64,000 nucleotides of DNA from Phaeosaccion multiseriatum. Lineage: Eukaryota; Ochrophyta, other classes. Below the pieces are notes generated by a model, which worked only from the letters and a program-made list of their open reading frames with translations, did no database searches and was not told where the DNA came from. The DNA is taken from NCBI GenBank assembly GCA_965112735.1, contig OZ218954.1, forward strand, positions 2,480,001 to 2,544,000. The letters are read 5' to 3'. Of the stretch, positions 29,703-40,100 are shown in pieces; position 1 is the stretch's first letter, and every line of letters starts with the position of its first letter. The position numbers and the translations under genes were made by a program.

Positions 29703-31781
29703 GTACGGCTGCGACAAGAACGGTTACGACTCGCAGGACCTCGATAGTCTGTGTGAGAGCCCCCAGGCGCAGGGTTACTGGGTAGCGGCGTATTTTGTGG
29801 TGTTCACAATCATCGCTGCACTCGTGCTGCGAACGCTCTTCATCGGGCTCGTCACCACGAGCATGGAGAAGGTGGGTACACGTGTGGATCGTCTTCAACT
29901 AGGATTCTCTCTTGTCTCTCTTTCTCTGTCTTCTTCCTTCTCTCTCCCTCTCTCCCTCTCTCCCTCTCTCACTTTCCATTCTCTCACTCTCACCCTCTCT
30001 CACCCCCCTCCTCGTCTCCCCCTCCCTCTCCTTCGCCGTCTCCCTACCTCTCTCCACCTCTCTCCCTTCCTCCCTTTCTCCCTCCCCCTCTCTAGGCAAC
30101 GGGTGAGCTTGAGAGCGAGACGGGCAGGGACAGGCTCGTGCAGATGGTGGTGGAGAAGGAGAGAATGTCTCCTGCTCGGTGAGTTGTAGTCAGTAGTGAG
30201 GAGACGGAGAGAGAGGAGAGGAGAGGGAGTGTAGGAGGAGAGGGGGGAGGGAGGGAGGGGATAGAGAGAGCAGTGGCGAACGATCTGACCTGGCTTGTAT
30301 AGGCAGTGGGTGGGGTGCCGCGCCAGCCCATGAAGTGACTCATCTACCCACTCACCCACCCACCCACCGACCCCTCCCCTCCCCTCCCCTCCCCTCCCCT
30401 CCCCTCCGCCTCCCAGCCTGGATCTTTACACGCGACCTTCAACCAGCTGGACCTGAACGGAGATGGCGTGATTGATGAGGTTGAGCTCCTTGAAGGGCTC
30501 ATGGCGATTGGTAGGAAGAGCATGGTGCAGCAGGTGAGTCAGTGAGTCAGGGAGGAAGTGAGTGAGTGAGTGAGTGAGTGTGTGAGTGAATGAATGAGTG
30601 AGTCAGTGAGTGTCAGTGAGTGAGTCATGAGTGAGCGAGGGAGTGGGTGAGTGAGTGAGTGAGTGAGTGGGCTAACGAACGAACGATTGCCTTGCCCCCA
30701 TCCCCCGCGCCCCCCTTTCTCTCTTTCTCCCTCCCCTACTGCCGGTCCTGCTGTATCACCAACTACCCCCACCCCCTTGCCTCCTCCCTCACAGATCAAG
30801 GGAATTATGCCTCGCTGTGACCCCCACGCCAGCACGGGCACCGGGGTGTACTTAGCAAGCTTCATTCAGCTCCTCGTCAGCATCCAAAAGGAGCAGGTAC
30901 GAGTTGGTAACAAACAGAGGGGGGGGGGGGGGGTGGATGGCAGTGGATGGCAGTGGATGGCATCGGATATGCCTCGATGCTTCGCTGTAGCGCTCATTTA
31001 CACGCCCAACATGTCATCCCACGAAGTCAGACAAAGCCGTTCCTCCGATCATTTGTTTGCTTCCCTCCTTCCTTCCTTCCTTCCTTCTCTAAAAAGACGT
31101 CCATTTCCTAACTGACACCTATCCACTGATATATATGAGAGTGTTTGTCCTGTGGGCGAAACTGGATGCACTTGAAGCTGAAACTGGGTAGTACTCCGCC
31201 ATGTTGGCGGGGGAAGTAACAACTTTACTGACAGGCATGTGAGAAGACCTCCTTTTGCTGGACTGACACATATCCTACGGGGAGTATTTCAGTGGAATGG
31301 TGTCAGTCTAGCAACAGGACGTCATCTTCCCTCCTTCCCTTCCTTCCCTCCTTCCTTCCAAGCCCCAAGCCTCTCCCTCACGCCCTCCCGACCCTCGTAC
31401 TGTGCATCTTGTCTGTATGCCTCTACATGTCTGTAACTGTATGCCTGGATACTGTCTCTCTGTGTGTTTGTGTGTCCCCCCTTCTCCCTGTGTGTGTTTT
31501 GTGTATGTTTATGTCTCTCTGTCTGCGCGTGTGTTTGTGTGGGCGTGCGCGCGCCCCCCCTTTCACTTCCTGACAGGAGGCGATTGCCGCTGAGGGGGCA
31601 AGCATCGTGTCATCCCCCACAGCAACAAAGGCGGACACCACAGGCAGCTTCTCTGCCCTCGTTGCCATGGCCAAGGGGAATCTGTGCTCACTGGGAGGGG
31701 GGAGCGGAGGAAGAAGAAAGAAAGGAACAATTGAGCATTTTGGGTGTTGGGAGGGCAGTGGGGCAGGGGGGCACAGGTAGA
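29703..31781 (+). pseudogene. 3' part of a voltage-gated cation channel with EF-hand, 5' part absent
   Basis: Recognisable exons: 29703-29871, 30096-30178, 30417-30533, 30795-30896 and 31577-31781. The first encodes YGCDKNGYDSQ, an outer-pore-like region, and an S6-like helix (YFVVFTIIAALVLRTLFIGL). A later exon encodes an EF-hand, LDLNGDGVIDEVELLEGL. This fits single-domain algal channels with a calcium-binding tail. S1-S5 and the selectivity filter are not found upstream; instead there is the CCT tract and a family B element. The 30178/30417 junction does not keep frame as read, so either an exon is missed or the gene is damaged. A further possible exon lies at about 31975-32158. It could equally be an intact gene whose 5' part was lost by misassembly across the microsatellite. 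Confidence 0.55.
29890..30670 (+). repeat. Serial microsatellites filling the channel-gene introns
   Basis: Different short repeats occupy successive introns: (CTCTCC)n at about 29905-30090, GAGG-rich DNA at 30190-30270, (CCCCT)n at about 30371-30405 and (GAGT)n at about 30540-30670. Strand composition switches at each exon. Confidence 0.9.
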
Positions 31782-31799
31782 GGCAGAGAGGCGAGACGG

Positions 31800-32850
31800 G
31801 CAGAGGGGCAGAGAGGAAGAAGATGTTGGCAGGAGGACACTCCCTCCCTCCCTCCCGTCCTCCCTCCCTCCCTTCCTTCCATCCCTTCCTCCCTCCCTCC
31901 CTCCCTCCCTCCTTCCATCCCTTCCTCCGCCATTCCCTTCCTCCCTTCCTCCCTCTCTCCCTCCTCGCACTCAAAAGCGACACCCGCGAAGGTGACTCCT
32001 TCCCAGAGCCGCCTCGAGCCGCCTCCGAAGGGGCCTCCGGCGGGCCCGACCTTGGGCTGTGCTAGGGAGAGGATTGGACAGAGTCGACTCTATGGACTCG
32101 TTCGGAGAGGGGGGGTCAGTGGCGAGTTGCTACCAGTGGAGGAAGAGGCACTAAGCAGGTGAGGAGGGGAGAAGATAAGAGGGAGGGAGGAGGGGATGGA
32201 GGGAGGAAGGGTGGGAGGAGAGGGAGGGAGGGAGGGAGTAAGGGAGGGTAGAGAGGGAGGGAGTAAGGGAGGATGGAGGGAGGGGAGGGAGGGGAGGGAG
32301 GGGGGGGGGGGAGAGAGGGAGGGAGGGAAGGGAGGGGAGGGAGGATGGGAAGGGAGGAGGATGGGGAGGGAGGGAGGAAGCAAGGGATGGAGGGCAGGGG
32401 AGGGAGGATGGGGAGGGAGGGAGGAAGGAAGGGATGGAGGGCAGGGAGGGATGGAGGGCAGGGAGGGGAGGGAGGATGGAGTGAGGGAGGGGAGGGAGGG
32501 GGGGGAGGATGGAGGGAAGGGGGGAAGGGGAGGGAGGGGGGGAGGGAGAGAGGGAGGGAGAGAGGGAGGGAGGGGAATGGAGGGAGGATTGGAAGGGAGG
32601 AGGATGGGGAAGGAGGGAGGAAGGGAGGGAGGGAGGGGAGAAATGGAGGGAGGGGAGGGAGGGAGGGGAGAGAGGAGGGTGGGGAGGTAGGGAGGGAGGG
32701 GAGAAACGGAAGGAGGAGAGGATGGTAGGAAAGTTGAGAGGGAGGGGGTGGGAGGGGTGAGGGAGGAGGGGAGGGAGAGAGGGAGGGGAGGAGAGGGATG
32801 GAAGCGAGGAAGAGAGGGAGGGAGGGGAGGGAGGGGAGGGGGAACGGGCT
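31800..32850 (+). repeat. Polypyrimidine tract followed by long homopurine (GGGA)n tract
   Basis: 31840-31975 is CCCTCCTT-rich; 32159-32850 is about 690 bp of almost pure purine made of GGGA/GGAGG units. The adjacent, complementary-composition tracts could form intramolecular triplex or hairpin structures. All ORFs here are compositional artefacts. From 32851 to 33150 nothing is recognised. Confidence 0.9.
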
Positions 32851-33150
32851 GCTCCAGGGGTACAGCTTCCAGGGTCTTCCTGGGGGATGCGGAGATCAGT
32901 AGTTGCAAGCGACTGGGAGTAGATAGAGACTGTCGGAGAGGCTAGGGGCCTCATCCCTATTGAACCTCCTTGTCTTTGGACGATAAATCTTAATGAAGCA
33001 ATCCAAGCGTGATGGAGTGGGATTGAAAATGCATGTACATTGGCAGATGCAGCTGCCGCCGAGGACTCTGTTGGATGACTGCGGGTGAAGGCAAGTTCGG
33101 GATGAGGCATGTGAGGCATGTATTTTCCTTCAATGAGGCTTGCATGTATG

Positions 33151-36054
33151 TCACAGGACGATCCGTATCCTTTGGAGTCCTCTCCGACTTGCGCTACGGT
33201 GTAGGCCACATTCTACTTGTAAAACGTCCTCTAGCTGGCTGTTGAGGAATTGCTTCAGACCTGGTATCAGCACAACACCTGGAACGGAATCCCTCTGCCT
33301 CACGCGTTTTCCTCTAAAGTAATTGTTGGTCAGGTCCACACCCAACTCGAGACCTTGTTTCTTCATGGCATAAACAATTTGAACAGCCAGGTCAGGTCGG
33401 CAAGCTTTGCCCGACACGTAGACTAATGCACAGCAGGCAGCGCGACGGGTAGCGAGGAAGTCCTTCGCAGTAGCGTGCTCGGATGAAGAAGCTGCTCGTT
33501 CACGTTCGGCACATGCGGGCCAAATGGATTGTCGGGTGAATGCTACCGCGGCCTGAGTTGATGAGCACATGCCTCTTGATGAGAGATTACGTCGGGAGCA
33601 TAACCAGCAACGACACGTTCTTACCTCCACATCGTAGCCAAAGGAGCGCACAGCGGCATTACACAGCTTGCCATTGACGAGGCAGCCCTGAGAGACGGCC
33701 TCGCGGAAAATACTGTCCCCAACGTTCCTCCCATGGTGCTCTCCCCGTGATAGACTGGTTAGGACTGGAATGTGGACAGATGTTATTTTTCAGTCACGCT
33801 GCAAAATCACTGTCCGCACCAGGCGTGACACAATAAAATACCTGTGGTGAAAGTAATGTGGTCTGCCTGGAGCTGAAGGCTTTGCATGTATCGGAGTAGG
33901 GCAACCGCTGCATCTGCTCCGCTTGCATCTGATTCATTTGTGGTCCTCTTGAGCACGTCAAGAACGCTGCTCCTCTTCCCCGAGCGCATCCACAGACACG
34001 GGGCACTTGACGGCAGCACGTCCGCCTGGCTGGCGCAGGCGCGATGAGCGAAGACATTGATAAGAGAATTGAATGCCACCAGGTCCGGCTTGAGCCCAAC
34101 GTCTTGGAGCCCGTCAAACGCCCCCACAGCACCACGCACGTCGCCAAAGCGTGCGAACGCGCTGAGTGGGGGAGGACGAAACACGAAATGGGGGGGTGGG
34201 GGGTTAATGGTACAAAAAAATACGCTATTTGCTGACTAACGCCTCTAATAGGGACACCACACCTGATGAAAGCATTTATCAGCGGCCGGGATGGTCGTAC
34301 ACGGTACTGCCTGAGCATATCTCCCACAGCGTATGCGCCCGCAGCAGTTTGCTGAACTTGTACAACGGAAGCAAGTGTGTAGCTGTGGATGGAGGGATGT
34401 GACGTGGGGGAGTGGACGTCTTTTCGTGAATCGAAGGGGCACGGGTATGCAGGAGACATAGAAAGAGAGACCAGACACGTTTGGCAGACGTACCAGTCAG
34501 GTCGCAGGCCTCTCTGCAGCATCTCCCTGAACGTTCGCTCGACCTGGGCATGATCTCCCGCGTTCTTAAAGTGGTCAAGAATGACGTTGTATGTGACAGT
34601 GGACGGTGCAATGGATGGACTCCCCGTGGAGGGGTCCACTCTCATTGCGTTGTCGAACACTGACATTGCCTGGTCCGAGTCTCCGGCCTTCACCCCGCCA
34701 TAGAAGGTGAAAACGGGCATGGGAGTCAGTCTTGGCTCAAAACAAAACAAAATGAAAAAGCGAAAGATGGAAGGGGCAAGTACCTTGAAGAGAGCCGTCA
34801 TAAAGGTGTTGAGGGTATCTTCTCTCGGCTCTAGCCCCTGCTCTCTCATGAGGTCAAGAACTTCGAAGCCTTTCTCCACCTTTCCTGCCTGCGTCAGAAA
34901 GTAATAGGAATGCACACAGAGCTTTGATGTTGGAGAGAGAGGGGAGGGGGGGGGGGAACCGGAGGAAAGGTTACAAAAACCGTTCCACCTCCCTCACCTT
35001 CAAGTACGCGTCCAAGCCGATGTTGAAGGTAACAATGTCTGGACGCCCTCCACGGATATCCTACGAAAGAAAAGGAGTTGGGTTGGTAAGTGACGAGGGT
35101 TGGGTGAAAAGTGTCCACCAGGCTCATCGGTATTCGCGGGTACCTTGGTGGTGACCTCTTCAAAAAGTGCTTGGGCCTTCTCCAAGTCTCCACGCCGGAT
35201 AGCGTGCTTAATTAAGGTGTTGATGGTGACTGAGTCAAATCGAGCTCCGCTGGCCGTCAGCATCTTCATTCCTTCCTCCATAAGTGAAGGCACGTCATTC
35301 CGATCAGCAGCCCCGATGATAGTATTGTAGCTGCAGTGCCGCAGGAAAGGAAGAGAATAAGCAAGGATAATACACTTTACTCCGCCCCAAAAGGGACTCA
35401 AGCCACGCACCTGATGATGTTTGGTGTGATGAGAAAAGCCTCGGGGGCGTCCCGCAATACTCTGAGAGCTTCCTCGTACTGCCTTCCCTCCAGCAAAGTA
35501 GCGAGTACGATGTTCAAGCCCATCGTTCCATATCTCCCTCGAAGAGGAATCATCTTGCCGAGCGTGGCGACACAAAATTGGGGAGCTCGCGTGGTGCGCA
35601 GGGTTTGCAGCACGTCTATACAGGTGTGGGGTTGCGGCCTTTGTCCGTTCTTCAACATGACCTCCAGAATATTTAGAGCGTCGGTTCTTCGTCCACACGC
35701 ACAAGCTGCTCGCAGCATCGGCTCTCGGACAGGAATCAGGCCTCGATCTCCAGCGCGAGCCATTTCTCCATCCACCACAAGCTCGTCCATTGTCGCTACA
35801 AACTGGGATGAGCATCGCGTCCGCACGATGGTGGCGAACTCCTTCGCGTATTTGGTCGCCCTGTTGTTGCTGCTGCTGCTGCTGCTACTACAATCGGGGC
35901 TAACATGTTTTGTGGCCCTATTCTCCCTCTTTGGAGGCCGAAAAGACCCAACTCCAGCGCCTTTCCCAACTGCGAGCGAGTAGCATGTGCGTATGGTACA
36001 TAGCAGTAGCGTCACGAACACTCCTGCGGCTGCTGCTGCCGACAAGGATAGCAT
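33151..36054 (-). CDS. Plastid-targeted pentatricopeptide repeat (PPR) protein
   Basis: Nine exons on the minus strand join in frame: 36054-35411, 35330-35144, 35060-34998, 34888-34784, 34687-34494, 34382-34263, 34161-33842, 33764-33625 and 33552-33151, giving about 724 aa. The N-terminus (MLSLSAAAAAGVFVTLLLC) is a signal peptide followed by a Ser/Arg-rich transit region, so the plastid is the likely destination. PPR helical pairs are clear: TINTLIKHAIRRGDLEKAQA, TLNTFMTALFK, VTYNVILDHFKNAGDHAQVE, DLVAFNSLINVFAHRA and GRRTDALNILEVMLKNGQRP. Such proteins bind organelle RNA for processing, stability or translation; the target cannot be read with confidence. The C-terminus has no SMR, E or DYW domain that I recognise. 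Confidence 0.85.
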
Positions 36055-36157
36055 TTCCGATCTAAGGAGAAGGGGGCGACCCAAAAAAAGGACCTTCTTG
36101 TTGACATATTTCGCCCCCCCCCCCCCAAGTGGTTCTCCAAAAGAAAACCTTCTCCCC
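36055..36157. promoter_or_regulatory. Bidirectional promoter region between PPR and COX18 genes
   Basis: Only 103 bp separate the two start codons, including a poly-C run at 36114-36126. Both 5' leaders must be very short or overlap. Confidence 0.5.
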
Positions 36158-37105
36158 ATGCTTAGGGTCCTTCGTGTAGTTGGTAGGCCAGCTTCCTTAC
36201 AGCGCCAAGGTGACGCGGCCTTTGCTTCGTACATTGGGGCGAGTAGGCATGCCTCCTTCACCGAGCCGCCGAGGGATGTTGCGACAACACTCCCGGCTGC
36301 CATCTCTGTGAGTGCCCCTCTCCTCATCTCCTTCTCTCTCCCTCCGCCGGTTTGTGGCTAACTCTTGGCATGTCTCATTTCGCATGTTCAGGAGCTCTCC
36401 CCAGGTGGACAGGGGATTGATACAGGCGTTCTATCCCATCTGCAAGCCGGGCTCTGTTACTTTCATGATATGACGGGTCTCCCGTGGTGGGCCAGTATCG
36501 CCGTGAGTACGCTAGTGGTGCGGAGTTCGATGCTGCCTTTGGTGTGGTTTCAGACGAGACATGTCGGGCGACTTGGAGAGGCCCTTCCTACATTGAAGCA
36601 GCTCACATCCCTGTTGAAGAACTCTCTTCAGAGGCCTGGGCAGCAGCAGCACGTTTCATACGGGCACTTCACTGTGGGGGTGAAGAGCATTTTCAAGTTG
36701 CACAAGTTCAACCCTTCTCTGGCAGTGGCAGCCCCTCTACTGAACGCTTCGCTTTTCTTGTCCTTCGTTTTGGCGACGCGGCAGATGGTCAGGAGTGCTG
36801 TGCCTGGTCTGGAGGAGGGGGGCATTTTGTGGTTTGAGAATCTCAGTGCTGTGGACGGGACAGGCGCACTGCCGTTGATTGCGATTGCAGCGTCTTACGG
36901 CACTATGGATATGAGTTTCGGCAATCAGGAGGCTCTTGAAAAGTCGCCGAAAATCCTCTTTTTCAAGTCTTCCCTCCAGAGTCTGCTTATTTTCTCGACT
37001 CCTCTGGTTTTGTCGCTACCCCAAGGAGTCTTCATGTACTGGATACCCAGTACGTTGTTTACGGCGTGCCAGCACCTATATCGACGAAAAGCAGGAGAGG
37101 TATAA
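36158..37105 (+). CDS. COX18: COX18-type mitochondrial inner-membrane insertase (Oxa1/YidC family)
   Basis: 287-aa protein from two exons, 36158-36307 and 36392-37105. The arginine-rich amphipathic N-terminus (MLRVLRVVGRPASLQRQ) is a mitochondrial presequence. The YidC/Oxa1 core has its helices at LPWWASIAVSTLVVRSSMLP, AAPLLNASLFLSFVLATRQM, GALPLIAIAASYGTM and SLLIFSTPLVLSLPQGVF. The block GGILWFENLSAVDGTGALPL matches COX18 (human GGILWFPDLTAPDSTWILPI) better than Oxa1 or the plastid Alb3. COX18 exports the C-terminal tail of Cox2 across the inner membrane. It diverges from the PPR gene and ends 21 bp before the stop of the convergent gene. Confidence 0.85.
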
Positions 37106-37126
37106 TTTCATCATATGTACATGTAT

Positions 37127-40100
37127 TTAAAGGTCTTCTGCGGGGTATTTGGTGACGCCTGTAGCCTCAGCGAAGCTCAAATTGGCTGCCTTGAAAAATG
37201 CGTCGGGGTCCGTTTTCTTGGGCACAAGCTTAGATATTGGCTTGGAAGATGGCCCGGACTCCCACTTGTACGGAAACTTGTCCTCCCGGCCGCCGGCAGC
37301 CGAAACAGCGGCTCGGACATGAATGAGACTCGCTCTGTCCATATCGGCATTCTGCGTCAAGGACGGAAGCATGGGGTTGATAATTTGGACCACTGCCATG
37401 GAGCCCTCCAGCAACTTGTAGTTTTTGTTCCGGAGGTTGTCGATGACAGCCTCCACAGGCTTCTCTTGATCCAGCATGTCAACCGGGAATGGACCGACAA
37501 CGAGAGGAACCAAATAGGTGCCCTTTCCGATGTACCCATCCAGCGTGAAAACCGGGATGATGCCCCACCCGCCCAGTTGCCGCTTGGTCGAAGGCTGCTC
37601 CGGTACGAAGCCATTCTTCTCGATGCGGATGCACCGCACATCGATGATGATGCACTGGCCCAGGTCGTGGTTTACATGCTCGTACGTCTTCGGCTCGTCC
37701 ATAAAGCGCGGCGCGGACTGAGAGCTTGTCAAGTCGTACTTGAGGGTGAAGTCTGCTTGGTCTGTCAGGGGTGGGTCTTGGTAGTAGAAACCGGGAAGAA
37801 GGAGAGAGTACACCACTTTGAAGATGTACTTCTTGCTCCCTCCTGGTGCCATGTTGACGAGGCCAGCCAGTCTGAACGAGAAACCCTTGTCCGGGTTGTA
37901 CTTGGCAGACCAACGATAGTCGACCATCTTGCGTCCTTTGGTGGCCATGGCGGACTCCATCCACTTGATAAAAGGCTCGCTGTTGCTCTCTTCGTACTCG
38001 GGCACTCCTTCCTGACCATCATCTGCATCCGGGTTGAAGGCCAAGTGAGCCACAATGGATATCCGCTCATCATCTTCAGTCATACTCAGAATTGAAACTT
38101 CGCCCTCCGAGAAAGGGGCACGGCTGTTCTCATAGACGCCCGGCAAATACTTTGGAGCAGGCTCCACCACCTTGAGCTTTTCCCAAAACTCTTTGGGTAC
38201 AGATTTGTCCGACAGGTTGGACTCTCCGTCCTCGGAACGGGCACATTCTCGAATTCGCAACAGGACTGTAGCACATGGCACCCGCCGAACGTCATCAAAG
38301 CACCCGTCCACGATATTTTTCACGTCGGAAGGCGGTCTGGAGTACAATGGGATCTCAAAGTTCCCCTTGTTCAAGAATAAAGCTGAATTCCCCCACTCTG
38401 CCGAGGTCGGTTGCCGGCCCTGCTCATCACAGAAGACGGGGAAAGCCGTGTAGCCCACCACTTTAACCTCCGCCGACTGCCTTTCCACAGTCTCGATCTT
38501 GACTAGCAGTGTGAGAAGGGCGCTGGGGGCCGGCTCTCTGAATTCGCGCCGCAGATGATACATGGGCTTTTTCGAGTAGCTCATTGGGGACGAAAGTGCA
38601 TGAACTCCCTCGTCGTTTAGAGTGTCCAGTGCAAAGACCCTCAATACCGCTTTCGAAATGGTGCAAGAGCTAGGCAGTCCACGTGCGCCGTCCACGTACA
38701 CATCAAAGCCCTTGCCTGGCGTGAAGGGTGTCTTGGCTTCCAAAGAGCGTTTCCTTGGCTGAGGCTGCTCCTTTTTGTCCATCAGGACCTTCGTTGGACG
38801 TGCGGCTTTACGAGATGATCCCTGCTTCTCCTCTTCGCCCTCTTTCTGCTGTGATACTTGTTTGGGCGCCTCCCTCTCCTCATTCGGGATGTCCCCAGGC
38901 CTGTTGGCCAGCTGGTCTCGAAGACTGTCCAGTTCCCTGCGCATCGAAGCCATTTCTGCCCTGCGCTCCTTCTCGTCTTCTCCCATTTGGTTCTTCTGCC
39001 CAAAGTTGTCCACCCTAGTCTTGAAGGATGCGGCAGGCTTCCTGCCCTTCTGCTTCACTCTGTACTTCAAGTTGCAGAGGAAAATAACAATGCGCCAACA
39101 AACACCTCTCCACAACTTGACCCTCTCCGCCGGCGTACAGAGCACACTCTTGTAAAGATGTGCCGTTGCCGCATCGACGATGAAGCTGTTCGCGTTGGAA
39201 ATGTCTTGGGCGTGAACGACGCGCAGAAATACCTTTCCAATAGCGTCCTCAGCTGTCAAAATGTTGTAAGCGCCGACACGCAGGTCCACACTTCCCCGCA
39301 TGAGAGGAAGACATATCATACCTGCTCGTAGGCCCAAAGACGTGACATCCCTTTTCTCAGGGCGGAACAGATGAAGAGACGCCCATCCTAGACTCTCCGG
39401 GGAGGAGCGGCCTGCCGTCGATTCACCAGTCTTGCTATTCTTGAATTGCACCTCAACCATAACCCTCGCTTGTGGATTGGAGGGCAGATACTCGAAGGTG
39501 CGGCTGTACGAAAGTGTACACATCAGCGCGTCTCCCAAGGCCTTGGTGGACACCCAAGCTGTTGAGCTCATCTTTGATAGAGCTTTGGTGCCGAGATACA
39601 CGCCGAGCGCAACGCGGACTTTGCCAACCGCCTTTCGCCCTCTCTTCTTCGGTAAACCCGTCACGTAGTCGCAGAGAAGTGACAACCCAAGGTTCTGGTT
39701 GTAGGGCCGCTGTATCACACTTCCCAAGCCCACTGCCTGGCCAGAAGACGATGTAGATAGACTTTGCTGCTGGTGTGGAAGCGTGGTCCCTGCCTTGACG
39801 AGTTCTGCTAACTGTCGCTCCTTGGCGAGAATCTTCTTCATTTTCAAAGCCTGCAGCTCCCTCTTCTGGTCCTCCAACCACTTTTCATGCGCAAGAGCCT
39901 TGGCATTAGCTTCTTGCTCCCCCTTCATAATCTCTTTCATGTCCTCGAGCCGCTTCCGCATTTCCAGCTCCTTGATTTCGAATTGCAATTTGAGCATTTC
40001 CTCCTCGTGGACAGCGCTCAGAGCCACCAACTCGGGTGTAGGGCTCCCATGCAGCCGCCCTCCAATACCGTCCGATGACTTCCGAGAAGAGGCGGGGGGT

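Noticed and set aside
28975-30189. Long poly-Pro, poly-Leu, poly-Ser, poly-Gly and poly-Arg frames
   Set aside because: They are the six-frame shadow of the CCT microsatellite and carry no other protein-like sequence before the channel exons.
32151-33209. 352-aa and 272-aa minus-strand Pro/Ser frames
   Set aside because: Direct translation of the homopurine tract complement; no transcript or domain evidence.
37115-38095. 326-aa plus-strand frame opposite the coiled-coil gene
   Set aside because: It is antisense to the C-terminal part of the 1487-aa frame, whose protein has clear coiled-coil and C2-like features; the antisense has none.
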